64,000 bases of DNA. It comes from Spongisporangium articulatum. Lineage in GTDB: Bacteria > Actinomycetota > Actinomycetes > Actinomycetales > Kineosporiaceae. Under the pieces are notes generated by a model that saw nothing but the letters and a program-made list of their open reading frames with translations, did not search any database and was not told where the DNA came from. Within the stretch, counting starts at the first letter, position 1. Every line of letters starts with the position of its first letter. Shown here piece by piece: positions 16,886-26,153 of this stretch. The translations under genes and the position numbers were made by a program. The stretch lies in the NCBI RefSeq assembly GCF_044465595.1, contig NZ_JBITLV010000004.1:372001-436000 (forward strand), written 5' to 3'.

Positions 16886-18025
16886 GTGACGTCCGATTCC
16901 TCCCGCGGCCGGCCGCCCCTCGTGCCCGGTTTCCACGCCATCGTCCCGGCGGGCGGTGCGGGCACCCGGCTGTGGCCGCTGTCCCGGCAGGCCAGCCCCA
17001 AGTTCCTGCTGGACCTGACGGGGTGCGGCCGGACGCTGCTGCAGCAGACCTGGGACCGCCTGCTCCCGCTGGCCGGGTCCGACGGCATCACGCTGGTCAC
17101 CGGGGTGGCCCACCAGGACGCGGTCTGCGAGCAGCTGCCCGAGCTCTCGGCCGCCAATCTGCTGGCCGAGCCCAGCCCGCGCGACTCGGCCGCGGCGATC
17201 TGCCTGGCCGCCGCCGTGATCGCCCGCCGGCACCCCGACGCCGTGGTCGGCTCGTTCGCGGCCGATCACGTGATCCGTGACGAGAAGGCGTTCCAGGCCG
17301 CCGTGGTGGAGGCGGTGACCGCGGCCCGCTCGGGCGAGATCGTCACGCTGGGCATCCAGCCCGACCACCCGTCGACCGCCTTCGGGTACATCCGGGTCGG
17401 GGAGAAGCTCGAGATCCCGGGGACGTCGACGGCGCACCGGGTCGAGGCGTTCGTCGAGAAACCCGACGCCGACACGGCCGCCTCGTACCTGCACGAGGGT
17501 GGCTACCGGTGGAACGCGGGCATGTTCGTGGCCCGCGCCGACGTCCTGCTGGCCGAGCTGGAGCGCAACCGGCCCGAGCTGCACGCGGGTGTGCTGACGA
17601 TCGCCGAGGCCTGGGACAGTCCTGAACCCGGCGGGCGTGACGCCGCGATGGCCGCGCACTGGCCGGAGCTGGAGAAGGTGGCGATCGACTACGCGATCGC
17701 CGAACCGGCCGCCGCCGCGGGCCGGGTCGCGGTCGTGCCGGTCGCGCTGGGCTGGGACGACGTGGGCGACTGGGCGTCGCTGACCGCGCTGCTGCCGGGG
17801 GACGCCGCGGTCAAGGTCGTCGGGGACGCCGCGCAGGTGGTGGACGTCGACGCGTCCGGGATCGCCGTGCCCGCCGGTGGGCGGCTGCTCGCCGTCCTCG
17901 GCCTGAAGGACGTCGTCGTGATCGACACGCCCTCGGCCGTACTGGTCACCACCCGCGAGTGGGCGCAGGACGTGAAGAAGGTCGTCGAGACGCTGGGCGA
18001 GCTCGGGCGAAACGACCTGCGCTGA
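16886..18025 (+). CDS. manC: Mannose-1-phosphate guanylyltransferase (GDP-mannose pyrophosphorylase)
   Basis: Makes GDP-mannose from mannose-1-phosphate and GTP for mannolipids, lipoglycans and mannosylated proteins. The 379 aa open with the nucleotide-binding signature VPAGGAGTRLWPLSR and continue with SPKFLLDL, SFAADHVI, FGYIRVG, VEAFVEKPD and GYRWNAGMFV, all in the expected order. The late block LGWDDVGDWASL is typical; no phosphomannose isomerase domain is fused, and that activity is encoded separately by manA. GTG 16886 is chosen by the TACTCT box and by homology beginning at once. It is probably followed in the same direction by the M20 gene with its own promoter. Confidence 0.93.
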   Translation: MTSDSSRGRPPLVPGFHAIVPAGGAGTRLWPLSRQASPKFLLDLTGCGRTLLQQTWDRLLPLAGSDGITLVTGVAHQDAVCEQLPELSAANLLAEPSPRDSAAAICLAAAVIARRHPDAVVGSFAADHVIRDEKAFQAAVVEAVTAARSGEIVTLGIQPDHPSTAFGYIRVGEKLEIPGTSTAHRVEAFVEKPDADTAASYLHEGGYRWNAGMFVARADVLLAELERNRPELHAGVLTIAEAWDSPEPGGRDAAMAAHWPELEKVAIDYAIAEPAAAAGRVAVVPVALGWDDVGDWASLTALLPGDAAVKVVGDAAQVVDVDASGIAVPAGGRLLAVLGLKDVVVIDTPSAVLVTTREWAQDVKKVVETLGELGRNDLR

Positions 18026-18061
18026 ACGGGGGGTGAACCCTCGTCGGCCGCGGAGCGCGAG

Positions 18062-18067
18062 TACCGT
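18062..18067 (+). promoter_or_regulatory. -10 box of second M20 gene (leaderless)
   Basis: TACCGT ending six bases before GTG 18074. Confidence 0.5.
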
Positions 18068-18073
18068 GCCGAC

Positions 18074-19264
18074 GTGGCCTCGCACGCCCCCACCGTCGAA
18101 CCCCTGCTCGAGCCGTACCTGCCGGAACTCCTGGAGCTGCGGCGGGACATCCACGCCCATCCCGAGCTCGGCTTCCACGAGTCCCGCACCACCCAGCTGA
18201 TCGCGCAGCGCCTGGAGCGCGCCGGACTGCTGGTCAGACGCCTGCCCGGCACGGGCCTGCTGTGCGACATCGGCACGGGGGGTCCGGTCGTGGCCCTGCG
18301 CGGCGACCTGGACGCGTTGCCGCTGGCCGAGGAGACGGACGTCCCATGGGCCTCGACCACGCCGGGGGTCTCGCACGCCTGCGGGCACGACGTGCACGCG
18401 ACCGCCGTCCTCGGGGCCGGCCTGGCGCTCGCCGACCTGAACCGGCGCGCGCCGCTGCGCGGTCGGGTCCGGCTGATCTTCCAGCCCGCCGAGGAGCTGA
18501 TGCCCGGCGGCGCCCACGACGTCATCGCGCACGGTGGGCTGGACGAGGTCGAGCGCGCGTACGCGCTGCACTGCGACCCGCACACGGACGTCGGGCTGGT
18601 CGGGTCGCGGGTCGGGCCGATCACCGCGGCCGCCGACCAGATCACCGTGCGGCTGTTCGGCCAGGGCGGGCACACGTCGCGGCCCCAGCTGACGGAGGAC
18701 GTGGTATTCGCGCTCGCCCAGGTGGTGACCGGCGTCCCGGCGGTGCTGTCGCGGCGGATGGACCCGCGCTCGGGCGTCGCGATGGTCTGGGGCCGGATCA
18801 ATGCCGGCCAGGCCCCGAACGCGATCCCGGCGCGGGGCGAGGTGGCCGGCACGTTCCGGTGCCTGGACAGCTCGGTGTGGACCGGGGCCGCCGCGCTGAT
18901 CGGCGACGCGGTGCGCGAGATCGTGCAGCCGTACGGGGTGCGGGCCGAGATCCAGCACGTGCGCGGCGTCCCGCCGACGGTCAACGACGCGACGTGCGTC
19001 GAGATCGCCGAGGCCGCGGTGCGGGCCGAGCTGGGCGAGGACACGGTGGTGCTGACCCCGCAGAGCCTGGGCGGCGAGGACTTCGCCTGGATCCTGGAGA
19101 AGGTGCCCGGTGCGATGCTGCGGCTGGGCACCCGGACGCCGGGCGGGCACACCTACGACCTGCACCGGCCCGACTTCGTCCCCGACGAGCGGGCGCTGGG
19201 CCTGGGGGCGCGGACCCTGGCCGCCATCGCGGTGCGTGACCTCGAAACACACGCTCGGTCCTGA
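18074..19264 (+). CDS. M20D family amidohydrolase, second copy
   Basis: Metal-dependent amidohydrolase paralogous to the protein at 1333-2541, 396 aa. Motifs: RRDIHAHPELGFHE near 23-36, LRGDLDALPL (75-84), HACGHDVHAT with Cys103 and His105, FQPAEELMPGGA with Glu140/Glu141, the lid-domain FGQGGHTSRPQ and the closing SLGGEDFAWIL. These residues match zinc or manganese amidohydrolases that remove N-acyl groups. The gene sits just before the nucleoside importer, but the families share no known pathway. In M. tuberculosis two such genes (amiA1, amiB1) lie near deoD, from memory. Confidence 0.88.
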   Translation: MASHAPTVEPLLEPYLPELLELRRDIHAHPELGFHESRTTQLIAQRLERAGLLVRRLPGTGLLCDIGTGGPVVALRGDLDALPLAEETDVPWASTTPGVSHACGHDVHATAVLGAGLALADLNRRAPLRGRVRLIFQPAEELMPGGAHDVIAHGGLDEVERAYALHCDPHTDVGLVGSRVGPITAAADQITVRLFGQGGHTSRPQLTEDVVFALAQVVTGVPAVLSRRMDPRSGVAMVWGRINAGQAPNAIPARGEVAGTFRCLDSSVWTGAAALIGDAVREIVQPYGVRAEIQHVRGVPPTVNDATCVEIAEAAVRAELGEDTVVLTPQSLGGEDFAWILEKVPGAMLRLGTRTPGGHTYDLHRPDFVPDERALGLGARTLAAIAVRDLETHARS

Positions 19265-19333
19265 TACCGGTCACGGTTCGGCCACTGTTGGCGGTGCGCC
19301 CGCGGAGGGTCACAGGCAACGGCTAGATTTCCG

Positions 19334-19355
19334 GCGGGAGCGGGTCCTCCCGCTC
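19334..19355 (+). promoter_or_regulatory. Leader hairpin upstream of the nucleoside-import operon
   Basis: Two mutually exclusive 7-bp stems overlap here: GCGGGAG (19334-19340) with CTCCCGC (19347-19353), or GAGCGGG (19338-19344) with CCCGCTC (19349-19355). A short pyrimidine run follows. It lies 50 bases before the start of the lipoprotein gene, where an attenuator could act. No known riboswitch is recognised. Confidence 0.35.
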
Positions 19356-19404
19356 TTTCCTGCGCGTCAAACCCCGCAGGACGTCGGATCTTCAGGAGGT
19401 ACCG

Positions 19405-20442
19405 GTGCGCCGGTTCAGCCATGTGGTCGCGGCAGCGGCCGTAGTCCTGCTCGCCGCCGCGTGCGGCAGCAGCAGCAGCGGGGGCGACACGGGGTCGTCG
19501 TCGGCCCCGGCGTCCGACGTGAAGGTGGGCCTCGCCTACGACGTCGGCGGTCGCGGTGACCAGTCGTTCAACGACTCGGCGGCCCGCGGTCTCGACAAGG
19601 CCAAGTCCGAGCTCGGCATCACCGCCAAGGAGCTCGAGGCCAGCAACGGTGAGACGGACGCCCAGAAGGAGGAGCGGCTGCGGCTGCTCGCCCAGGGCGG
19701 CTACAACCCGGTCATCGCGGTCGGGTTCGCCTACGCCACGGCGCTCGGCAAGGTCGCGGACGAGTTCCCGGACACCAAGTTCGCCATCATCGACGACTCG
19801 TCGCTGAAGAACACCAACGTCACCAGCCTGGTCTTCGCCGAGGAGCAGGGCTCGTTCCTGGTCGGCGTCATCGCGGCCAACGCCTCGAAGTCCGGCACGA
19901 TCGGCTTCATCGGCGGCGTGAACACGCCCCTGCTGCAGAAGTTCCAGGCCGGGTACGAGGCGGGCGCCAAGGCCGCCAAGCCCAGCATCAAGGTGCTGAG
20001 CAAGTACCTGAGCGAGCCGCCGGACTTCTCCGGCTTCAACGACCCGGCCAAGGGCAAGACGACCGCTGCAGGCATGCTCGACGACGGCGCCGACGTGGTC
20101 TACGCCGCCGCCGGTGGGTCCGGCTCGGGGGCCTTCGAGGCCGTCGCGGCCAAGAAGAAGTGGGCCATCGGCGTCGACTCCGACCAGTACCTGACGGCGG
20201 CCGCCTCGGTGAAGCAGTACGTGCTCACGTCGATGCTCAAGCAGGTCGACGTGGCGGTCTTCAACTACATCAAGGCCGACGTCGACGGCTCACCGCTGAC
20301 CGGCGTCCAGACGTTCGACCTGAAGGCCGACGGGGTCGGTTTCTCGGAGTCCAACCCGGCCGTGAAGGACTACACGACGGGCGTCGAGGACTTCGAGAAG
20401 AAGATCACCGACGGTTCGCTCAAGGTTCCCACCACCCCGTGA
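19405..20442 (+). CDS. BMP family nucleoside-binding lipoprotein (ABC importer)
   Basis: Extracytoplasmic substrate-binding protein of the BMP/PnrA/NupN family, 345 aa. It has a lipoprotein signal peptide with lipobox LAAAC and Cys20, followed by a Ser/Gly linker. The mature domain carries GRGDQSFNDSA (nucleoside-binding loop), AVGFAYATALG, FLVGVIAA, GFIGGV and AIGVDSDQYL, all typical of purine nucleoside receptors. A full AGGAGGT lies four bases before the GTG start. It is the first gene of a four-gene operon with an ATPase and two permeases, the NupNOPQ/Yuf arrangement known to import guanosine and other nucleosides. Confidence 0.94.
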   Translation: MRRFSHVVAAAAVVLLAAACGSSSSGGDTGSSSAPASDVKVGLAYDVGGRGDQSFNDSAARGLDKAKSELGITAKELEASNGETDAQKEERLRLLAQGGYNPVIAVGFAYATALGKVADEFPDTKFAIIDDSSLKNTNVTSLVFAEEQGSFLVGVIAANASKSGTIGFIGGVNTPLLQKFQAGYEAGAKAAKPSIKVLSKYLSEPPDFSGFNDPAKGKTTAAGMLDDGADVVYAAAGGSGSGAFEAVAAKKKWAIGVDSDQYLTAAASVKQYVLTSMLKQVDVAVFNYIKADVDGSPLTGVQTFDLKADGVGFSESNPAVKDYTTGVEDFEKKITDGSLKVPTTP

Positions 20443-20480
20443 CCATCCCGTCGCGGGCGAATGTGCGGTACCACTGACGC

Positions 20481-22067
20481 ATGACGCAGCAACCGGTCGA
20501 GTCGGCCGGGGTGGCCTCCCCCGAGGAGGCCGCCCCGGCCGTCCGGCTGTCCGGGATCACCAAGCGGTTCCCCGGCGTCGTGGCCAACCACGACGTCGAC
20601 CTCACCGTCCGCCCCGGCACCGTGCACGCGGTGGTCGGGGAGAACGGGGCGGGCAAGTCCACGCTGATGAAGACCCTCTACGGCATGCACCGGCCGGACG
20701 AGGGCACCGTCGAGATCGACGGCGAAGAGGTCGTGCTGCACAGCCCGGCCGATGCCATCGCCCGCGGCGTCGGCATGGTCCACCAGCACTTCATGCTGGC
20801 CAGCAACTTCACGGTGCTCGAGAACATCGTGCTCGGCGCGGAACCCCGGAAGGGGTGGCGGCTCGACCGGGCCGCCGCGCGGGCCAGGATCCGCGAGATC
20901 GGTACCCGCTACGGGCTGCCCGTCGACCCGGACGCGAAGGTCGAGAACCTCGGCGTCGGCGACCGGCAGCGCGTCGAGATCATCAAGGTGCTCTACCGGG
21001 GCGCCCGCATCCTCGTGCTCGACGAACCCACCGCCGTGCTCGTGCCGCAGGAGGTCGACGAGCTGTTCGACGCGCTGCGCGGGCTCAAGGAGCAGGGCCT
21101 GTCGATCATCTTCATCTCGCACAAGCTCGACGAGGTGCGCGCCGTCTCCGACGAGATCACGGTGATGCGCCGGGGGACGACGGTCGCCAGCGTGAAGCCC
21201 GGCGAGGTCACCTCCCGGCAGCTCGCCGAACTCATGGTGGGTAGCGAGCTGCCCTCGCCCGAGACGGCTGAGTCGACGGTGACCGACCGGCCCGTGCTAC
21301 GGGTCTCGGGGCTGGACGTCACCGACGAGACCGGGCGCGCGCTGCTGTCCGGCATCGACCTGACCATCCACGCCGGTGAGGTGCTGGGCATCGCCGGGGT
21401 CGAGGGCAACGGCCAGGGCGAGCTGGTCGAGGCGCTGATGGGCATGCGCCCGGCGGCCGCCGGGCGGATCGAGCTGGCCGGGGACGGTGGTTCCCTGCAG
21501 GACGTCACCGTCTGGTCGACCCGGGCCCGCCGGATCGCCGGCATGGGCTTCATCCCGGAGGACCGGCACCGCCACGGCCTGGTGCTGGAGAGCCCGCTCT
21601 GGGAGAACCGCATGCTCGGGCACCAGACCCGGCCGCCGAACAGCCGCCGGGGGCTGCTGACCCGCCGTCCGGCCCGCGCCGACACCGAGCGGATCGTGGC
21701 GGAGTACGACGTGCGGACGCCGTCCGTCGACGTCCTCGCCTCGGCGCTGTCGGGCGGCAACCAGCAGAAGCTGATCGTCGGGCGCGAGATGAGCGACGGC
21801 CCGCGGCTCCTGATCGCCGCCCATCCCACCCGCGGCGTCGACGTCGGCGCGCAGGCCGCGATCTGGGAACTGCTGCGGCAGGCCCGCGCCGGGGGGCTGG
21901 CTGTGCTGCTGATCAGCGCCGACCTGGACGAGCTGATCGGCCTGTCCGACACGCTCAAGGTGATGCTGCGCGGGCGCGTCGTGGCCGATGTCGACCCGGC
22001 GACGGCCACCCCTGAGCAGCTCGGTTCGGCCATGACGGGGGCTGACGGTTCGGAGGACGTCGCGTGA
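20481..22067 (+). CDS. Nucleoside ABC importer ATPase, two fused nucleotide-binding domains
   Basis: The 528 aa contain two ABC domains. The first has Walker A GENGAGKST (near 55), signature LGVGDRQRVE (LSxGxQQR is usual; here Ser is Gly) and Walker B ILVLDEPTAVL. The second has a degenerate Walker A GVEGNGQGEL, a good signature ALSGGNQQK, and LLIAAHPTRGVD in place of a normal Walker B/Glu. This asymmetry is standard for YufO/NupO and sugar importers of the same class. The start, ATG 20481, is 38 bases after the lipoprotein gene. It energises the two permeases that follow with 4-base overlaps. Confidence 0.94.
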   Translation: MTQQPVESAGVASPEEAAPAVRLSGITKRFPGVVANHDVDLTVRPGTVHAVVGENGAGKSTLMKTLYGMHRPDEGTVEIDGEEVVLHSPADAIARGVGMVHQHFMLASNFTVLENIVLGAEPRKGWRLDRAAARARIREIGTRYGLPVDPDAKVENLGVGDRQRVEIIKVLYRGARILVLDEPTAVLVPQEVDELFDALRGLKEQGLSIIFISHKLDEVRAVSDEITVMRRGTTVASVKPGEVTSRQLAELMVGSELPSPETAESTVTDRPVLRVSGLDVTDETGRALLSGIDLTIHAGEVLGIAGVEGNGQGELVEALMGMRPAAAGRIELAGDGGSLQDVTVWSTRARRIAGMGFIPEDRHRHGLVLESPLWENRMLGHQTRPPNSRRGLLTRRPARADTERIVAEYDVRTPSVDVLASALSGGNQQKLIVGREMSDGPRLLIAAHPTRGVDVGAQAAIWELLRQARAGGLAVLLISADLDELIGLSDTLKVMLRGRVVADVDPATATPEQLGSAMTGADGSEDVA

Positions 22068-23176
22068 ACCGCTGGCGCAGTATCGGCATCACCCTCGCGG
22101 CCCCCGCGCTCGCGATCGTCCTGTCCCTGGTCATCACCTCGCTGGTACTGCTCACCACGGGGACGTCGCCGTTCAGCACCTACCGGACGATGCTGAACTA
22201 CGCGGCCGAGCCGCGGACGACGACGCTGATCATCAACTCGGCGATCACGTACTACTTCGCGGCGCTCGCGGTGGCCGTCGGGTTCCGGATGAACCTGTTC
22301 AACATCGGCGTCGACGGGCAGTACCGGCTGGCGGCCATGCTGGCGGCCGCGTTCGCCGGCAACGTCGACCTGCCGAAGCCGTTGCACGTCGGGCTCACCC
22401 TGGTCATCGCCGTGCTGGTGGGTGGCGCCTGGGCGGGGATCGCGGGGCTGCTGAAGGTGTACCGCGGGGTCAGCGAGGTGATCTCGACGATCATGCTGAA
22501 CTTCGTGGCCACCGGCGTCGTCGCCTACCTGCTCACCCCGGGGCGCCTCGCGGTGCGGACCGAGGGGTCCAACAACATCGGCACGAAGGAGATCCCACCG
22601 TCCGGGCAGGTCCCCGGGCTCGGTCTGGTGCCCGACTCCCAGCTGAAGGTGTACGGGCTGGGCGTCCTGGCGGTCCTGGTCGGGTTCGGGTTCTGGTTCC
22701 TGCTGGAGCGCACCCGGTTCGGCTTCGACCTGCGGGTCACCGGCTCCAACGAGGAGGCCGCGGTCGCCAGCGGGGTGAGCGTCCGGCGCATGGTCGTGAT
22801 CAGCATGCTGATCTCCGGCGGCGTCGCCGGCCTGGTCGGCATGCCCGACCTGCTGGCCGTCGACGGGGCGGGCAGCTACTCGCTCGACTTCCCGGCCGGC
22901 ATCGGCTTCACCGGCATCGCGATCGCGCTGCTCGGCCGGAACACGGCGGTCGGGGTCGCGATCGGTGCGCTGTTGTTCGGCTTCCTGGACAGCTCCTCGT
23001 TGATCCTCGACCTCGAGGGAGTGGCCAAGGAGATCGTGCTGATCACCCAGGGCGTCATCGTGCTGTCGGTGGTGGTCGCCTACGAGATCGTGCGCCGCTA
23101 CCGGGTCCGCGCCGAACAACACGAGGTGGGCCGCGCCCTGGGCCGGACGACCCCGGCCGAGGAGGTGGCGGCATGA
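22064..23176 (+). CDS. Nucleoside ABC importer permease 1 (YufP/NupP type)
   Basis: Integral membrane subunit, 370 aa, about nine hydrophobic helices. The family loop FNIGVDGQYRLAAM and the GSNEEAAVASGVSV coupling segment (ABC permease EAA-like loop) are present, then the last helices with FTGIAIALLGRN. GTG 22064 overlaps the ATPase stop (GTGA) and its own stop overlaps the next ATG (ATGA), so all three are translated as a unit. Its partner permease is the next gene, and a heterodimer is expected. Confidence 0.93.
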   Translation: MNRWRSIGITLAAPALAIVLSLVITSLVLLTTGTSPFSTYRTMLNYAAEPRTTTLIINSAITYYFAALAVAVGFRMNLFNIGVDGQYRLAAMLAAAFAGNVDLPKPLHVGLTLVIAVLVGGAWAGIAGLLKVYRGVSEVISTIMLNFVATGVVAYLLTPGRLAVRTEGSNNIGTKEIPPSGQVPGLGLVPDSQLKVYGLGVLAVLVGFGFWFLLERTRFGFDLRVTGSNEEAAVASGVSVRRMVVISMLISGGVAGLVGMPDLLAVDGAGSYSLDFPAGIGFTGIAIALLGRNTAVGVAIGALLFGFLDSSSLILDLEGVAKEIVLITQGVIVLSVVVAYEIVRRYRVRAEQHEVGRALGRTTPAEEVAA

Positions 23177-24441
23177 GCGCCGAGACCGTCACGACCGCGA
23201 CCTCGGCACCCGGCCCGGCACCTGCCGCCCCGGTGTCGCGCGCCCGTCGTTACCGGCTCCTGCTGTTCGTCGCGCTCGGGCTCGTCGTGCTCTCCGCGGT
23301 GCGCGTCATCGCCGGCGCCAACGACCTCACGTCGTCCGGAACAATCTCCGCCGCACTGGGTCTCGCAGTACCGATCGGGATGGCCGGGCTCGGCGGTCTG
23401 TGGGCCGAACGCGCGGGCGTCGTGAACATCGGGCTCGAGGGGATGATGATCCTCGGGACGTTCGGGGCCGGCTGGATCGGCTGGCAGCACGGCCCCTGGG
23501 CCGGCCTGGTCGCCGCCGTACTGTTCGGTGCGGTCGGCGGTCTCGTGCACGCGATCGCCACCGTCACGTTCGGCGTCGACCACATCGTCTCCGGTGTGGC
23601 GATCAACATCATGGGCCTGGGCCTGACCCAGTTCCTCGCCTCCGAACTGCTGGCCGGGACGCCGGGGGGCGGCGAGTCGCAGTCGCCGCAGATCGGCGAC
23701 CTGCCCAACCCGTCGCTGCCGGGGGCCGACGCGCTGCTCGGGCCGATCGAGCGCACGCACTGGTTCCTGGTCTCCGACGTGGCCGGCATCCTGCGCGGGC
23801 TGACGACGAGCGTGCCGATCCTCGCCGTGCTCGCCGTGCTGCTCGTGATCGGCAGCTACGTAGTCCTCTGGCAGACCCCGTTCGGCCTGCGGCTGCGCTC
23901 CTGCGGCGAGGACCCGTACGCCGCCGAGTCGCTGGGCGTGAAGGTCTACCTCTACAAGTACGTCGCCGTGCTCGTCTCGGGTGCGCTGGCCGGGTTCGGC
24001 GGCGCGTTCCTGGCCATCACCGCGGCCGGCATCTACCGCGAGGGGCAGACCGGCGGCCGTGGCTACATCGGCCTGGCCGCGATGATCTTCGGCAACTGGC
24101 GGCCCGGTGGGCTGGTGGCCGGGGCCGGGCTGTTCGGCTACACGGACGCCATGCAGTTGCGCAACGCGGCCGCCGTGCACGCCCTGCTGCTCCTGCTGTT
24201 CGCCCTACTGCTGGCCCTGGCGGTGCGTTCCGCCGTGCAGCGCTCGTGGGTGGCCGCGGGCGTCGGGCTGGTGACCTCGCTCGGCAGCCTCTACTGGTAC
24301 CTGAACACCGACACCCTGCCCTCGCAGGTCACGTTCATGGCGCCCTACCTGACCACGCTGCTGGTGCTGGCCCTGGCCTCGCAACGCCTCCGCATGCCCG
24401 CCTCCGACGGCCTGACCTACCGCAAGGGCGGCGAACGCTAG
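23173..24441 (+). CDS. Nucleoside ABC importer permease 2 (YufQ/NupQ type)
   Basis: Second membrane subunit, 422 aa. It shows the same fold as permease 1: VVNIGLEGMMILG early, HIVSGVAINIMGLGLTQFL, the coupling loop SCGEDPYAAESLGV and GRGYIGLAAMIFGNWRPGG. The C-terminal extension beyond 340 contains about three additional hydrophobic segments, giving a longer protein than the usual 310-320 aa; this longer form is known in actinobacteria. The stop lies at the base of a large palindrome. Confidence 0.93.
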   Translation: MSAETVTTATSAPGPAPAAPVSRARRYRLLLFVALGLVVLSAVRVIAGANDLTSSGTISAALGLAVPIGMAGLGGLWAERAGVVNIGLEGMMILGTFGAGWIGWQHGPWAGLVAAVLFGAVGGLVHAIATVTFGVDHIVSGVAINIMGLGLTQFLASELLAGTPGGGESQSPQIGDLPNPSLPGADALLGPIERTHWFLVSDVAGILRGLTTSVPILAVLAVLLVIGSYVVLWQTPFGLRLRSCGEDPYAAESLGVKVYLYKYVAVLVSGALAGFGGAFLAITAAGIYREGQTGGRGYIGLAAMIFGNWRPGGLVAGAGLFGYTDAMQLRNAAAVHALLLLLFALLLALAVRSAVQRSWVAAGVGLVTSLGSLYWYLNTDTLPSQVTFMAPYLTTLLVLALASQRLRMPASDGLTYRKGGER

Positions 24442-24442
24442 A

Positions 24443-24507
24443 GATCATCGCCGCTGCCGGGTCTCGCCGAGCGGAACTCGGTGAAACCCGGCAACGGCGG
24501 CGATCAC
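24443..24507. terminator. Palindrome with GGAA-containing loop after the nucleoside-import operon
   Basis: Long imperfect hairpin, arms 24443-24471 and 24477-24507, with one 3-base indel and few mismatches. The apex is CCGAG-CGGAA-CTCGG. It fills the junction with the convergent GH26-like gene and covers that gene's stop codon. Likely a bidirectional terminator. Confidence 0.65.
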
Positions 24508-26153
24508 CCGCCGGCGCCGCCCAGCACCGCCGCGATCAGCGCCGGGTCCAGCGGGCCGGTCTTCCCGGTCAGGATGCAGATGTAGATCGGCAGCGTGACC
24601 ACCGGTGGGGTCACGACCGGTGGGGTGACCGGCGGCGTCGCCGGGTCCGTCGGGCTCGTGGTCGGGCTCGTGGTCGGGCTGATGGTCGGGCCGGACGACG
24701 GGCTGTCCGTGGGGCTGGCCGTGGGACTGGCCGTCGGGCTGTCCGTCGGCGAGGCGGGTGCCGTGGGCGGCCCGTTCAGGTCGTCCGTCGGGCTCGCGGT
24801 CGGGGGAACAGTCGGCCCCTCGCTCGGCCCCGTGGTCGGGCCGTCCGTTGGACCGGTCGGACCGGTCGTCGGACCGGTGCCCTCCGACGGGTCCCACGTC
24901 GGCAGGGTGGTCGGGGGCGGAATGGAGGCGCTGTGGCTCGGCTCGTCGGTCGGCTCGGCCGTGGGTCGGGTGCTGGGGTCCAGCGACCAGGTGGGTTCCG
25001 GCGACGGTGACTCGCTGGGCTCGGGCGTGGCCGACTCCGACGGCGAAGCCGTCGGTTTCCCGGTGACCGACGCGCTCGGCGAGGGGCTCGCGGAGGCGCT
25101 CGGCGTCGTCCCCGGGCCTGCGCCCGAGCCCGGGTCCGGCTGGGCGGCGATGCCGGTCAGCGCCTTGACGTAGGCGTTGCCGGCGGCCGGGTTGGTGCCG
25201 GTCGGGTAGAGCGCGGAGCGGATGTAGGCGGCCGGCTCGTTGAAGTACGACTCGAAGGCGACGCGGTCGGCGTTCGCGGCCAGGAACGCGAGCAGTCCCG
25301 CGATGTAGACGGCGTTGTCGCCGCCCGCGTGGCCCTGCCACTGGCAGCCGCCGCCGTCGCAGGCGACGCCCCACTCGGGGACGGCGAACTTCTTGCCGTT
25401 GGCCTTGGCGTAGGCCAGCGAGTCGGCGAGGCCACCGGGCCCGACGAGCTGCTGGCCACCGGCCCGCAGCCCGTTGGCGGGCCATGAGTCGTAGATGTCG
25501 ATCGCGTACACGTCGACGAGGCTCTTCACAGCCTGGAAGACGTCGCGCGAGGAGGTGCCGGTCTGGTCGCCGCCCCAGTTCGGGTTCCACACGATGCGCA
25601 GGCCCGGCGCGACGGAGTGCATGGCGTTGACGGCCCGGGTGAACGCGGCGATCCACTCGGTCCGGTTGGCGGCCGTGACCTTCCAGTACTGGCCGATGTT
25701 CATCTCCCAGCCGAGCCGGACGTACGCGTCCGGGTCCTTGTCGGCGAGCTGCTGGGCGAAGGTGCGCCACTGGCCGTCGGCGTTCGCGCTCACGTCGCTG
25801 CCCTGCGGCCACAGGGGCACGGCGGCGACGATGTCGCCCTTGAAGCCCTTGGGGATGACGCTGTCGGTGAGGTACCAGGCGCTGTTCATGGACGCCCACG
25901 AACCGCGGTCGGGGAAGACGCTGATGTTGTCGACGGGGCGGCGCCGCCAGGTGCCGAAGGCCATCGCCTCGTCGGCGGAGTGCTCGGCGTAGACGCCGCT
26001 CGACCACGGCAGGCCGGAGGCGTGGGCGGTCGAGGCCGGTGCGGAGGCCGCGATGAAGGCGATGGAGCCGGTGCCGAGTACGGCTACGGCGAGGGTCGTG
26101 ACCCAGACGCGACGTGCGAATCGGCGCAGCGAGCGTTTCCAGGCAGGTCGCAT
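24504..26153 (-). CDS. Secreted glycoside hydrolase, GH26-like (beta-mannanase type), with Ser/Pro/Thr linker
   Basis: Exported protein of 549 aa: twin-arginine-poor signal peptide ending near ASTAHA (about 45), a catalytic (beta/alpha)8 domain (50-345), a Pro/Ser/Thr linker (about 350-520) built from SPT-, GPT- and SPS-like repeats, and a hydrophobic tail. GH26 features are an acid/base Glu150 in RLGWEMN and a probable nucleophile Glu260 in VPEWGVA; Trp-rich segments IVWNPNWGGD and IYDSW line the cleft. It probably cuts mannans or related beta-glycans outside the cell. The tail PIYICILTGKTGPLD then ALIAAVLGGAGG has one Cys and could anchor or mark the protein. It is divergent from deoA. Confidence 0.82.
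   Translation of the reverse strand: MRPAWKRSLRRFARRVWVTTLAVAVLGTGSIAFIAASAPASTAHASGLPWSSGVYAEHSADEAMAFGTWRRRPVDNISVFPDRGSWASMNSAWYLTDSVIPKGFKGDIVAAVPLWPQGSDVSANADGQWRTFAQQLADKDPDAYVRLGWEMNIGQYWKVTAANRTEWIAAFTRAVNAMHSVAPGLRIVWNPNWGGDQTGTSSRDVFQAVKSLVDVYAIDIYDSWPANGLRAGGQQLVGPGGLADSLAYAKANGKKFAVPEWGVACDGGGCQWQGHAGGDNAVYIAGLLAFLAANADRVAFESYFNEPAAYIRSALYPTGTNPAAGNAYVKALTGIAAQPDPGSGAGPGTTPSASASPSPSASVTGKPTASPSESATPEPSESPSPEPTWSLDPSTRPTAEPTDEPSHSASIPPPTTLPTWDPSEGTGPTTGPTGPTDGPTTGPSEGPTVPPTASPTDDLNGPPTAPASPTDSPTASPTASPTDSPSSGPTISPTTSPTTSPTDPATPPVTPPVVTPPVVTLPIYICILTGKTGPLDPALIAAVLGGAGG
24590..25110 (-). repeat. Low-complexity Pro/Ser/Thr linker coding repeat
   Basis: Short tandem coding units (SPT, GPT, SPSP, TASPT) within the GH26-like gene make an imperfect direct repeat on the DNA. 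The mirror open frame on the plus strand is its shadow. Confidence 0.75.

Noticed and set aside
24595..25173. Plus-strand open frame with VGL/VGP repeats
   Set aside because: It is the antisense shadow of the Ser/Pro/Thr linker of the GH26-like gene; the minus-strand protein has a signal peptide and catalytic residues.
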